In this document: in pieces, positions 33,436 through 46,455 of the stretch
Layout: the number at the start of each line of letters is the position of its first letter
Numbering within the stretch: the first letter of the stretch is position 1
From: Panulirus ornatus
Taxonomy: Eukaryota; Arthropoda; Malacostraca; Decapoda; Palinuridae
Direction: 5' to 3'
NCBI RefSeq assembly: GCF_036320965.1
Contig: NC_092264.1
Location: 12,312,394-12,376,393, forward strand
DNA length: 64,000 nucleotides
The notes under the pieces: model-generated
The model's input: only the letters and a program-made list of their open reading frames with translations
What the model was told of the DNA's origin: nothing
The model's database searches: none
Position numbers and translations under genes: made by a program

Positions 33436-36400
33436 AGACTCGGGCAAATGCTACAAATGTTACAACCAAAACAAAAGGTAGGGTTGATGCGTTGAAGTAC
33501 CCGGATGGCGTCTTATGATAGGTGGCGCTTGGGCATAACCGACCAATCATTGATTAGATTGTTTGTATATACAAAACCCCGCCCTTCTCATGACGTTATC
33601 TGGATAACTCAGAGAAACAACCCTACCTTATGTTGTGCTGTTTGATTCCTCTTCCGCTCACGGAGGACTTTCTTGGCCTCGCTGGCTAGAAGACTCCTTA
33701 TGGTAATAATGCTAAAAAAAAGTAGCTCGGGCAACTACTGAAAGGCGACCTTGAGCAAATTACGGTCCAAAGACAACATAAGATATTGATGGTTTATTAA
33801 AGTACCCGGATGAGGTCATTTGATAGGTGGGGCTTGGGACTTACCGACCAATCATTGATCAGATAATTTGTGGGTTCAGAGCCCCGCCCTTCCCATGACG
33901 TCACCCGGTTAGCTCAGAGTAGCAACCCTACCTTATGTTGTGCTGTTTGGTTCCTCTTCCGCTCACGGTAGTTTTGTTTGGGCTCGCTGGGTTATATGAA
34001 ATGACAGCGGCTGTATACTGCTGAAATGCGACTCTGAGCGGAAGACGGACCAAACAAGAGAACATAAGATAAGGTCTCTGCGTTAAATTGCCCGGCTGAC
34101 GTCATCTGATAGGCGGGGCGTTGGTATAACCAATCATTGGACAGATACTATGTGGATTACAGAGCTCCGCCCCCATGGCGTCACCCGGCAACTCAGAGTA
34201 GCAAGCCTACCTTATTATGTCCTGTTTGGTTTCTCTTCCGCTCACGGTGGCCTTTCTTGGCCTCACTGGCTTTTTCATGTGTATGTTGACTCTTTAATAA
34301 GCTCGGTCAACTGCTGAAATGAGACTCTGGCCGGAAGACAGTGCAAACAGAACATAAGTTTGGGTTGCTGCGTTGAAGTACACGGCTAACGTCATCTGAT
34401 AGTTTGGGTTTGGGATTGACCGACCAATCATTCATTCATCAGATAATTTGTGAGTTCAGAGCCCCGCTCTTTTCACATCACCCGGGAGCTCAGAGAAGCA
34501 ACCTTACCTTATGATGTCCTGTTTGGGTCTTCTTCCGTTCACGGTGGCCTTTCTTGGCCTTGTTGGCTCATTCATGTGAATGTCGACTCTTTAATAAGCT
34601 CGGACAACAGCTGAAATGCGACTCTGGGTGGAAGACGGTCCAAAAAGGAGAACGTAAGGTAGATTTGGTGTGTTGATGTACCCGGATGACGTTATTTGAT
34701 AGATGGGGCTTGGAACTTACCTACCAATCATTGATCAGACAATTTGTGTGTTCAGAGCCCCGCTCTTCTCCTGACTGCACCCGGGAGATCAGAGTAGCAA
34801 CCCTATCTTATGATGTCCTGTTTGGTTCCTCTTCCCCTCACGTCGCCTTTCTTCGCCTCGGTAGCTCATTCATGTGAATGTTGACTCTTTAATAAGCTCG
34901 ATCAACTGTTGAAATGCGACTCTGGGCGGAAGATTGTCCAAATAGGAGAACATAAGGTAGAGTTCCTGCGTTAAAGTAGCCGGATGACGTCGTCTGATGG
35001 GTTGGGCTTGGACATGACCAATCATTGGTCAGATGGTTTATAGGAAAAAAATCCCGCCCTTCTCATGACGTCACTCGGGCAACTGAGAGTAGCAACCCTA
35101 CCTTATGTGTTCCTATTTGGTTTGGCTTCCCCTCACGTCGCCTTTATTTTTGCCTCGCTTGCTTATTCATGTGAATGTTGACTCTTTAATATAATAAGCT
35201 CGGTCAACTGCTGAAATGCTACTATGGTCGGAAGACGGTCCAAATAGGAGAACATAAGGTAGGGTTGCTGCTTTGAAGTAGTCGGAAGACGTCATCTGAT
35301 ACGTGGGGTTTGGGAATAACCGAGCAATCATTGATGAGAAAATTTGTGGGTTCAGAGCCCCGCCCTTCTCATGACATCACCCGGGAGCTCAGAGAAGCAA
35401 CCCTACCTTATGATGTGCTGTTTGGTTTCTCTTCATGTCACGGTGGCCTTTATTGGCCTCTTTGGCTCATTCATGTGAATGTCGACTCTTTAATAAGCTC
35501 GGTCAACTGTTGCAATGCGACTATGGGCGGAAGACGGTCCAAAAAGGAGAACATAAGGTAGATTTGGTGTGTTGATGTACCCGGATGACGTCATTTGATA
35601 GATGGGGCTTGGAACTTACTGATCATTCATTGATCAGATAATTTGTGTGTTCAGAGCCCCGCTCTTCTCATGACGTCACCTGAGAGCTCAGAGTAGCAAC
35701 GCAACCTTATGATGTACTGTTTGGTTCCTCTTCCCCTCAGGTCGCCTTTCTTGGCCTCGCTGGCTCATTCATGTGAATGTTGTTGACTCTTTAATAAGCT
35801 CAGTCATCTGGTAAAATGCGACTCTGGGCGGAAGACGGTCCAAATAGGAGAACATAAGGTAGAGTTCCTGCGTTAAAGTAATCGGATGACGTCGACTGAT
35901 GGCTTGGGCTTGGACATGACCAATCATTGGTCAGATAGATGGTTTATAGGTACAAAATCCCGTCCTTCTCATGACGTCACTCGGGCAACTGTGAGTAGCA
36001 ACCCTACTTTATAATGTCCTATTTGGTTTCTCTTCTCCTCACGTCGCCTTTCTTTGCCTCGCTAGCTCATTCATGTGTGAATGTAGAAGACTCATTGATA
36101 AGCTCGGTCAACTGCTGAAATGCGACTATGGTCGGAAGACGGTCCAAATAGGAGAACATAATGTAGGTTTCCTGCTTTGAAGTAGTCGGCTGACGTCATC
36201 TGATACGTGGGGTTTGGGATTAACCGACCAATCAATCATTGATGTGATAATTTGTGGGTTCAGAGCCCCGCCCTTCTCATGACATCACCCGGTAGCTCAG
36301 AGAAGGAACCCTACCTTATGATATGCTTTTTGGTTTCTCTTCTGCTCACGGTGGCCTTTCTTGGCCTCTTTGGCTCATTCATGTGAATGTCGACTCTTTA

Positions 36401-36870
36401 ATAAGCTCGGTGAACTGCTGCAATGCGACTATGGGCGGAAGACGGTCCAAAAAGAACATAAGGTAGATTTGGTGTGTTGATGTACCCGGATGACATCATT
36501 TGATATTTAGGGCTTGTAACTTACCGACCAATCATTGATCAGATAATTTGTGGGATCAGAGCCCCGCTCTTCTCATGACGTCACCCGGGAGCTCGGGCAA
36601 CTGCTGAAATTGCTGAAATGCAACTCCTGGCAGAAGGCGGTCCAAATAGGAGGACAAAATGTATGGTTGCTGCGTTGAAGTAGCCGGATGACGTCATCTG
36701 ATAGGTGGGCCTTGGACATGACCAATCATTGGTCAGGTGGTTTATGCGTACAAAATCCCGCCCATCTCATAACTTCACTCAGGCAACTCAGAGTAGCAAC
36801 CCTACCTTATATTGTACTGTTTGATTCCTTTTCCGCTCACGGAGGCCTTATTTGGCCTCGCTTGCTAGAA
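33397..36870 (+). repeat. Complete 3.47-kb HOR unit J1-J2-K-H-B1-C-A-B2-F-G-B3D'
   Basis: J1 33,397-33,691; J2 33,692 to about 33,998; K to 34,287; H 34,288-34,584; E/B1 34,585-34,882; C 34,883-35,179; A 35,180-35,483; B2 35,484-35,784; F 35,785-36,088; G 36,089-36,391; B3D' 36,392-36,870. The unit then begins again with J1-J2-K at 36,871. It shows that the divergent J/K monomers take part in HOR amplification together with the ordinary subtypes. Confidence 0.82.
33408..33436. repeat. AAT microsatellite tract
   Basis: A clean (TAA)n run of about nine units after TCCTAATGG at the start of J1. Confidence 0.95.
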
Positions 36871-36878
36871 GACTCCTA

Positions 36879-36913
<35 letters not shown>

Positions 36914-38348
36914 GACTCGGGCAAATGCTACAAATGTTACAACCAAAACAAAAGGTAGGGTTGATGCGTTGAAGTACCCGGATGGCGTCTTATGATAGGT
37001 GGCGCTTGGGCATAACCGACCAATCATTGATTAGATTGTTTGTATATACAAAACCCAGCCCTTCTCATGACTTTATCTGGATAACTCAGAGAAACAACCC
37101 TACCTTATGTTGTGCTGTTTGATTCCCCTTCCGCTCACGGAGGACTTTCTTGGCCTCGCTGGCTAGAAGACTCCTTATGGTAATAATGCTAAAAAAAAGT
37201 AGCTCGGGCAACTACTGAAAGGCGACCTTGAGCAAATTACCGTCCAAAGACAACATAAGATATTGATGGTTTATTAAAGTACCCGGATGAGGTCATTTGA
37301 TAGGTGGGGCTTGGGACTTACCGACCAATCATTGATCAGATAATTTGTGGGTTCAGAGCCCCGCCCTTCTCATGACGTCACCCGGTTAGCTCAGAGTAGC
37401 AACCCTACGTTATGTTGTGCTATTTGGTTCCCCTTCCGCTCACGGTAGTTTTGTTTGGGCTCGCTGGGTTATATGAAATGACAGCGGCTGTATACTGCTG
37501 AAATGCGACTCTGAGCGGAAGACGGACCAAACAAGAGAACATAAGATAGGGTCTCTGCGTTAAAGTGCCCGGCTGACGTCATCTGATAGGCGGGGCCTTG
37601 GTATAACCAATCATTGGACAGATACTATGTGGATTACAGAGCTCCGCCCTCATGACGTCACCCGGCAACTCAGAGTAGCAAGCCTACCTTATGATGTCCT
37701 GTTTGGTTTCTCTTCCGCTCACGGTGGCCTTTCTTGGCCTCAATGGCCCATTCATGTGAGAAGCTCGGTGAACTACTGAAATACGACTCTGGGTGGAAGA
37801 CGGTCCACACAGGAGAACATAAGTTAGGGTTACTGCGTTGAAGTACCCGGCTAACGTCATCTGATAGGTGGGGTTTGGGATAGACCGACCAATCATTGAT
37901 CAGATAATTTGTGGGTTCAGAGCTCCGCTCTTTTCATAACATCACCCGGGAGCTCAGAGAAGCAACCCTACCTTATGATGTCCTGTTTAGTTTCTCTTCC
38001 GTTCACGTTGGCCTTTCTTGGCCACGTTGGATTTATTCATGTGAATGTCGACTCTTTGATAAGCTCGGTCAACTGCTGAAATGCGACTCTGGGCGGGAGA
38101 CGGTCCAAAAAGGAGAACATAAGGTAGGGTTGCTGCGTTAAAGTAGTCGGCTGACATTATCTGGTAAGTGGGGTTTGGAATTGACCGATCAATCATTGAT
38201 CAGGTAATTTTTGGGTTCAGGGCTCCGCTCTTCTCATGACATCACCCGGGAGCTCAGAGAAGCAACCCTACCTTATGATGTGATGTTTGGTTTATCTTCT
38301 GCTAACGGTGGCCTTTCTTGGTCTCGTTGGCTCATGCATGTGAATGTC
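36871..38348 (+). repeat. Monomers J1-J2-K then two M-like copies
   Basis: J1 36,871-37,168; J2 37,169 to about 37,476; K to 37,760; M-like 37,761-38,049; M-like 38,050-38,348. The first M-like copy starts with CATGTGAGAAGCTCGG: about 16 bases around the GTTGAC dyad centre are missing. The second has GACATTATCTGGTAAG, as at 31,855. Confidence 0.75.
36883..36914. repeat. AAT microsatellite tract
   Basis: A clean (TAA)n run of about ten units at the start of J1, slightly longer than the copy at 33,408. Confidence 0.95.
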
Positions 38349-38801
38349 GACTGATAAGCTCGGTCAATTGCTGCAATGCGACTATGGGCGAAAGACGGTC
38401 CAAAATGTAGAACATAAGGTAGATTTGATGGGTTAAAATACCCGGATGACGTCATCTGATAGGTGGGGCTTGGAACTTACCGAGCAATCATTGATCAGAT
38501 AATTTGTGTGTTCAGAGCCCCGATCTTCTCATGACGTCAACTGCTGAAGTGCAACTCCTGGCGGAAGACGGTCCAAATAGGAGAACATAAGGTACGGTTG
38601 CTGCGTTGAAGTAGCCGGATGACGTCGTCTGATAGGTGGGGCTTGGACATGACCAAACATTGGTCAGATTGTTTATAGGTACAAAATCCCGCCCTTCTCA
38701 TGATTTCACTCGGGCAACTCAGAGTAGCAACCCTACCTTATGTTGTGCTGTCTGATTCCTCTTCCGTTCACGGAGGCGTTTCTTGGCCTCGCTGGCTAGA
38801 A
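38349..38801 (+). repeat. Truncated double monomer X (second copy)
   Basis: The junction GTCAA at 38,536-38,540 passes from the B-like half to CTGCTGAAGTGCAACTCC. It shares AAATGTAGAACAT, GGTACGGTTGC and the junction with the copy at 32,053, so the two descend from one event. Confidence 0.8.
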
Positions 38802-39556
38802 GACTTCTTATGGTATTAATAATGATAAAGAAATAAGAGGTCGGGCAACTGCTGAAATGCGACCTTGAGCAGAAGACTGTCCAAACAGAACATACGATAG
38901 GGTTGGTTTATTGAAGTACCCGGATGAGGTCGTCTGATAGGTTGGGCTTGGGACTTACCGACCAATCATTGATCAGATAATCTGTGGGTTCAGAGCCCCG
39001 CCGTTCTCATGACGTCACCCAGTTAGCTCAGAGTAGCATCCCTACCTTATGTTGTGTTGTTTGGTTCCTTTTCTGCTCACGGTGGCTTTGTTTAGCCTCG
39101 CTGGATTATGTGAAATATCGCCGGCTTTATCCTGCTGAAATGCGACTCTGAGCGGAAGACGGTCCAAACAGGAAAATATAAGATAGGGTTGCTGCGTTTA
39201 AGTACCCGTCTGATGTCATCTGATTTGCCTCGCTTGCTTATTCATGTGAATTTTGACTTTAATATAAAAAGCTCAGTCAACTGCTGAAATGCGACTATGG
39301 TCGGAAGACGGTCCAAATAGGAGAACATAAGGTAGGGTTGCTGCTTTGAAGTAGTCGGAAGACGTCATCTGATACGTGGGGTTTGGGAATAACCGACCAA
39401 TCATTGATGAGAAAATTTGTGGGTTCAGAGCCCCGCCCTTCTCATGACATCACCCGGGAGCTCAGAGAAGCAACCCTACCTTATGATGTGCTGTTTGGTT
39501 TCTCTTCTGCTCACGGTGGCCTTTCTTGGCCTCTTTGGCTCATTCATGTGAATGTC
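38802..39556 (+). repeat. J2', then K'/A fusion
   Basis: J2' from 38,802 to about 39,115, then K' until CATCTGAT at about 39,224, where the text jumps to TTGCCTCGCTTGCTTATTC, the end of a C monomer, followed by A up to 39,556. The join restores ordinary HOR sequence and marks the right edge of the divergent block. Confidence 0.78.
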
Positions 39557-40958
39557 GACTCTTTAATAAGCTCGGTCAACTGTTGCAATGCGAGTATGGG
39601 CGGAAGACGGTCCAAAAAGGAGAACATGAGGTAGATTTGGTGGGTTGATATACCCGGATGACGTCATTTGATAGGTAGGGCTTGTAACTTACCGACCAAT
39701 CATTGATCAGATTATTTGTGGGTTCAGAGCCCCGCTCTTCTCATGACGTCACCCGGGAGCTCGGGCAACTGCTGAAATTGCTGAAATGCAACTCCTGACA
39801 GAAGGCGGTTCAAATAGGACATAATGTATGTTTGCTGCGTTGAAGTACACGGCTGACATCATCTGATAGGTGGGGTTTGGCATTGACCGACCAATCATTC
39901 ATTCATCAGATAACTTGTAGGTTCAGAGCCCCGCTCTTTTCAAAACATCACCCTGGAGCTCAGAGAAGCAACCTTACCTTACGATGTCCTGTTTGGTTCT
40001 TCTTCCGTTCACGGTGGCCTTTCTTGGCCTTGTTGGCTTATTCATGTGAATGTCGACTCTTTAATAAGCTCGGACAACAGCTGAAATGAGACTCTGGCCG
40101 GAAGACGGTGCAAACAGGAGAACATAAGTTTGGGTTGCAGCGTTGAAGTACACGGCTGACGTCATCTGATAGGTGGGGTTTGGCATTGACCGACCAATCA
40201 TTCATTCATCAGATAACTTGTGGGTTCAGAGCCCCGCTCTTTTCAAAACATCACCCGGGAGCTCAGAGAAGCAACCTTACCTTATGATGTCCTGTTTGCT
40301 TCTTCTTCCGTTCACGGTGGCCTTTCTTGGCCTTGTTCTCTTATTCATGTGAATGTCGACTCTTTAATAAGCTCGGACAACAGCTGAAATGCGACTCTGG
40401 GTGGAAGACGGTCCAAAAAGGAGAACATAAGGTAGATTTGGTGTGTTGATGTACGCGGATGACGTCATTTCATAGATGAGGCTTGGAACTTACCGACCAA
40501 TCATTGATCAGACAATTTGTGTGTTCAGAGCCCCGCTCTTCTCCTGACTGCACCCGGGAGCTCAGAGTAGCAACCCTACCTTATGATGTCCTGTTTGGTT
40601 CCTCTTCCCCTCACGTCGCCTTTCTTGGCCTCGGTAGCTCATTCATGTGAATGTTGACTTTTTAATAAGCTCGATCAACTGTTGAAATGCGACTCTGGGT
40701 GGAAGACGGTCCAAATAGGAGAACATAAGGTAGAGTTCCTGCGTTAAAGTAGCCGGATGACGTCGTCTGATGGGTTGGGCTTGGACATGACCAATCATTG
40801 GTCAGATAGATAGATGGTTTATAGGAAAAAAATCCCGCCCTTCTCATGACGTCACTCGGGCAACTGAGAGTAGCAACCCTACCTTATGTGTTCCTATTTG
40901 GTTTGGCTTCCCCTCACGTCGCCTTTATTTGCCTCGCTTGCTTATTCATGTGAATGTT
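39557..40958 (+). repeat. HOR segment B3D-H-E-C (1,402 bp)
   Basis: B3D 39,557-40,054; H 40,055-40,357; E 40,358-40,655; C 40,656-40,958. With the A fragment before it this is an A-B3D-H-E-C unit, the first clean one after the divergent block. Confidence 0.83.
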
Positions 40959-43558
40959 GACTCTTTAATATAATAAGCTCGGTCAGCTGCTGAAATGCGA
41001 CTATGGTCGGAAAACGGTCCAAATAGGAGAACATAAGGTAGGGTTGCTGCTTTGAAGTAGTCGGAAGACGTCATCTGATACGTGGGGTTTGGGAATAACC
41101 GACCAATCATTGATGAGAAAATTTGTGGGTTCAGAGCCTCGTCCTTCTCATGAGATCACCCGGGATCTCAGAGAAGCAACCCTACCTTATGATGTGCTGT
41201 TTGGTTTCTCTTCTTTTCACGGAGGCCTTTATTGGCCTCTTTGGCTCATTCATGTGAATGTCGACTCTTTAATAAGCTCGGTCAACTGTTGCAATGCGAC
41301 TATGGGCGGAAGACGGTCCAAAAAGGAGAACATAAGGTAGATTTGGTGTGTTGATGTACCCGGATGACGTCATTTGATAGATGGGGCTTGGAACTTACTG
41401 ACCAATCATTGATCAGGTGATTTGTGCGTTCAGAGCCCGGCTCTTCTCATGACGTCACCCGAGAGCTCAGAGTAGCAACGCAACCCTATGATGTCCTGTT
41501 TGGTTTTTCTTCCCCTTAGGTCGCCTTTCTTGGCCTCGCTGGCTCATTCATGTAAATGTCGACTCTTTAATAAGCTCGGTGAACTGCTGCAATGCGACTA
41601 TGGGCGGAAGACGGTCCAAAAAGGAGAACATGAGGTAGATTTGGTGTGTTGATGTACCCGGATGACGTCATTTGATAGGTAGGACTTGTAACTTACCGAC
41701 CAATCATTGATCAGATAATTTGTGGGTTCAGAGCCCCGCTCTTCTCATGACGTCACCCGGGAGCTCGGGCAACTGCTGAAATTGCTGAAATGCAACTCCT
41801 GGCAGAAGGCGGTTCAAATAGGAGGACATAATGTATGGTTGCTGCGATGAAGTACACGGCTGACGTCATCTTATAGGTGGGGTTTGGCATTGACCGACCA
41901 ATCATTCATTCATCACATAACTTGTGGGTTCAGAGCCCCGCTCTTTTCAAAACATCACCCGGGAGCTCAGAGAAGCAACCTTACCTTATGATGTCCTGTT
42001 TTGTTCTTCTTCCGTTCACGGTGGCCTTTCTTGGCCTTGTTGGCTTATTCATGTGAATGTCGACTCTTTAATAAGCTCGGACAACAGCTGAAATGAGACT
42101 CTGGCCGGAAGACGGTGCAAACAGGAGAACATAAGTTTGGTTGCTGCGTTGAAGTACACGGCTGACGTCATCTGATAGGTGGGGTTTGGCATTGACCGAC
42201 CAATCATTCATTCATCAGATAACTTGTGGGTTCAGAGCCCCGCTCTTTTCAAAACATCACCCGGGAGCTCAGAGAAGCAACCTTACCTTATGATTTCCTG
42301 TTTGGTTCTTCTTCCGTTCACGGTGGCCTTTCTTGGCCTTGTAGGCTTATTCATGTGAATGTCGACTCTTTAATAAGCTCGGACAACAGCTGAAATGCGA
42401 CTCTGGGTGGAAGACGGTCCAAAAAAGGAGAACATAAGGTAGATTTGGTGTGTTGATGTACCCGGATGACGTCATTTGATAGATGAGGCTTGGAACTTAC
42501 CGACCAATCATTGATCAGACAATTTGTGTGTTCAGAGCCCCGCTCTTCTCCTGACTGCACCCGGGAGCTCAGAGTAGCAACCCTACCTTATGATGTCCTG
42601 TTTGGTTCCTCTTCCCCTCACGTCGCCTTTCTTGGCCTCGGTAGCTCATTCATTTGAATGTTGACTTTTTAATAAGTTCGATCAACTGTTGAAATGCGAC
42701 TCTGGGTAGAAGACGGTCCAAATAGGAGAACATAAGGTAGAGTTCCTGCGTTAAAGTAGCCGGATGACGTCGTCTGATGGGTTGGGCTTGGACATGACCA
42801 ATCATTGGTCAGATGGTTTATAGGAAAAAAATCCCGCCCTTCTCATGACGTCACCCCGGAGCTCAGAGAAGCAACCCTACCTTATGATGTGCTGTTTGGT
42901 TTCTCTTCTGGTCACGGTGGCCTTTATTGGCCTCTTTGGCTCATTCATGTGAATGTCGACTCTTTAATAAGCTCGGTCAACTGTTGCAATGCGACTATGG
43001 GTGGAAGACGGTCCAAAAAGGAGAACGTAAGGTAGATTTGGTGTGTTGATGTACCCGGATGACGTTATTTAATAGATGGGGCTTGGAACTTACCTACCAA
43101 TCATTGATCAGACAATTTGTGTGTTCAGAGCCCCGCTCTTCTCCTGACTGCACCCGGGAGCTCAGAGTAGCAACCCTATCTTATGATGTCCTGTTTGGTT
43201 CCTCTTCCCCTCACGTCGCCTTTCTTCGCCTCGGTAGCTCATTCATGTGAATGTTGACTCTTTAATAAGCTCGATCAACTGTTGAAATGCGACTCTGGAC
43301 TTAAGCTTGTCCAAATAGGAGAACATAAGGTAGAGTTCCTGCGTTAAAGTAGCCGGATGACGTCGTCTGATGGGTTGGGCTTGGACATGACCAATCATTG
43401 GTCAGATAGATAGATGGTTTATAGGAAAAAAATCCCGTCCTTCTCATGACGTCACTCGGGCAACTGAGAGTAGCAACCCTACCTTATGTGTTCCTATTTC
43501 GTTTGGCTTCCCCTCACGTCGTCTTTATTTGCCTCGCTTGCTTATTCATGTGAATGTT
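40959..43558 (+). repeat. Super-unit A-B2-B3D-H-E-(C/A fusion)-B1-C (2,600 bp)
   Basis: A 40,959-41,262; B2 41,263-41,560; B3D 41,561-42,061; H 42,062-42,363; E 42,364-42,662; C/A fusion 42,663-42,957; B1 42,958-43,255; C 43,256-43,558. The C/A fusion removes exactly one monomer from the usual 2.9-kb arrangement, switching near 42,851-42,860. Confidence 0.82.
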
Positions 43559-46455
43559 GACTCTTTAATATAATAAGCTCGGTCAGCTGCTGAAATGCGA
43601 CTATGGTCGGAAGACGGTCCAAATAGGAGAACATAAGGTAGGGTTGCTGCTTTGAAGTAGTCGGAAGACGTCATCTGATACGTGGGGTTTGGGAATAACC
43701 GACCAATCATTGATGAGAAAATTTGTGGGTTCAGAGCCCCGTCCTTCTCATGACATCACCCGGGAGCTCAGAGAAGCAACCCTACCTTATGATGTGCTGT
43801 TTGGTTTCTCTTCTTTTCACGGTGGCCTCTATTGGCCTCTTTGGCTCATTCATGTGAATGTCGACTCTTTAATAAGCTCGGTCAACTGTTGCAATGCGAC
43901 TATGGGCGGAAGACGGTCCAAAAAGGAGAACATAAGGTAGATTTGGTGTGTTGATGTACCCGGATGACGTCATTTGATAGATGGGGCTTGGAACTTACTG
44001 ACCAATCATTGATCAGGTGATTTGTGTGTTCAGAGCCCCGCTCTTCTCATGACGTCACCCGAGAGCTCAGAGTAGCAACGCAACACTATGATGTCCTGTT
44101 TGGTTTCTCTTCCCCTCAGGTCGCCTTTCTTGGCCTCGCTGGCTCATTCATGTGAATGTCGACTCTTTAGTAAGCTCGGTGAACTGCTCAATGCGACTAT
44201 GGGCGGAAGACGGTCCAAAGAGGAGAACATGAGGTAGATTTGGTGTGTTGATGTACCCGGATGACGTCATTTGATAGGTAGGACTTGTAACTTACCGACC
44301 AATCATTGATCAGATAATTTGTGGGTTCAGAGCCCCGCTCTTCTCATGACGTCACCCGGGAGCTCGGGCAACTGCTGAAATTGCTGAAATGCAACTCCTG
44401 GCAGAAGGCGGTTCAAATAGGAGGACATAATGTATGGTTGCTGCGATGAAGTACACGGCTGACGTCATCTGATAGGTGGGGTTTGGCATTGACCGACCAA
44501 TCATTCATTCACCAGATAACTTGTGGGTTCAGAGCCCCGCTCTTTTCAAAACATCGCCCGGGAGCTCAGAGAAGCAACCTTACCTTATGATGTCCTGTTT
44601 TGTTCTTCCGTTCACGGTGGCCTTTCTTGGCCTTGTTGGCTTATTCATGTGAATGTCGACTCTTTAATAAGCTCGGACAACAGCTGAAATGAGACTCTGG
44701 CCAGAAGACGGTGCAAACAGGAGAACATAAGTTTGGTTGCTGCGTTGAAGTACACGGCTGACGTCATCTGATAGGTGGGGTTTGGCATTGACCGACCAAT
44801 CATTCATTCATCAGATAACTTGTGGGTTCAGAGCCCCGCTCTTTTCAAAACATCACCCGGGAGCTCAGAGAAGCAACCTTACCTTATGATGTCCTGTTTG
44901 GTTCTTCTTCCGTTCACGGTGGCCTTTCTTGGCCTTGTAGGCTTATTCTTGTGAATGTCGACTCTTTAATAAGCTCGGACAACAGCTGAAATGCGACTCT
45001 GGGTGGAAGACGGTCCAAAAAGGAGAACATAAGGTAGATTTGGTGTGTTGATGTACCCGGATGACGTCATTTGATAGATGAGGCTTGGAACTTACCGACC
45101 AATCATTGATCAGAAAATTTGTGTGTTCAGAGCCCCGCTCTTCTCCTGACTGCACCCGGGAGCTCAGAGTAGCAACACTACCTTATGATGTCCTGTTTGG
45201 TTCCTCTTCCCCTCACGTCGCCTTTCTTCGCCTCGGTAGCTCATTCATGTGAATGTTGACTTTTTAATAAGCTCGATCAACTGTTGAAATGCGACTCTGG
45301 GTGGAAGACGGTCCAAATAGGAGAACATAAGGTAGAGTTCCTGCGTTAAAGTAGCCGGATGACGTCGTCTGATGGGTTGGGCTTGGACATGACCAATCAT
45401 TGGTCAGATGGTTTATAGGAAAAAAATCCCGCCCTTCTCATGACGTCACTCGGGCAACTCAGAGTAGCAACCCTACCTTATGTGTTCCTATTTTGTTTGT
45501 CTTCCCCTCACGTCGCCTTTATTTGCCTCGCTTGCTTATTCATGTGAATGTTGACTCTTTAATATAAAAAGCTCGGTCAACTGCTGAAATGCGACTATGG
45601 TCGGAAGACGGTCCAAATAGGAGAACATAAGGTAGGGTTACTGCTTTGAAGTAGTCGGAAGACGTCATGTGATACGTGGGGTTTGGGAATAACCAACCAA
45701 TCATTGATGAGAAAATTTGTGGGTTCAGAGCCCCGCCCTTCTCATGACATCACCCGGGAGCTCAGAGAAGCAACCCTACCTTATGATGTGCTGTTTGGTT
45801 TCTCTTCTGGTCACGGTGGCCTTTATTGGCCTCTTTGGCTCATTCATGTGAATGTCGACTCTTTAATAAGCTCGGTCAACTGTTGCAATGCGACTATGGG
45901 CGGAAGACGGTCCAAAAAGGAGAACGTAAGGTAGATTTGGTGTGTATGTACCCGGATGACGTTATTTAAAAGATGGGGCTTGGAACTTACCGACCAATCA
46001 TTGATCAGACAATTTGTGTGTTCAGAGCCCCGCTCTTCTCCTGACTGCACCCGGGAGCTCAGAGTAGCAACCCTATCTTATGATGTCCTGTTTGGTTCCT
46101 CTTCCCCTCACGTCGCCTTTCTTCGCCTCGGTAGCTCATTCATGTGAATGTTGACTCTTTAATAAGCTCGATCAACTGTTGAAATGCGACTCTGGACTTA
46201 AGCTTGTCCAAATAGGAGAACATAAGGTAGAGTTCCTGCGTTAAAGTAGCCGGATGACGTCGTCTGATGGGTTGGGCTTGGACATGACCAATCATTGGTC
46301 AGATAGATAGATGGTTTATAGGAAAAAAATCCCGCCCTTCTCATGACGTCACTCGGGCAACTGAGAGTAGCAACCCTACCTTATGTGTTCCTATTTGGTT
46401 TGGCTTCCCCTCACGTCGCCTTTATTTGCCTCGCTTGCTTATTCATGTGAATGTT
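43559..46455 (+). repeat. 2.9-kb super-unit [A-B2-B3D-H-E-C][A-B1-C] (2,897 bp)
   Basis: A 43,559-43,862; B2 43,863-44,160; B3D 44,161-44,657; H 44,658-44,959; E 44,960-45,257; C 45,258-45,552; A 45,553-45,856; B1 45,857-46,152; C 46,153-46,455. The B2 copy has the private GCAACGCAACACTATG, repeated 2.9 kb later. B3D is 497 bp because of a 3-bp loss in TTCTTCTTCCG and a 1-bp loss in CTGCTGCAATG. Confidence 0.85.

Noticed and set aside
33900..33925. tRNA-like motifs: GGTTAGCTCAGAGTAGC (A-box-like) and GGTTCAGAGCC (B-box-like), suggesting a tRNA-derived SINE
   Set aside because: The B-like motif precedes the A-like motif within a monomer, the spacing to the next monomer is about 270 bp, and no cloverleaf or 3' tail is visible.
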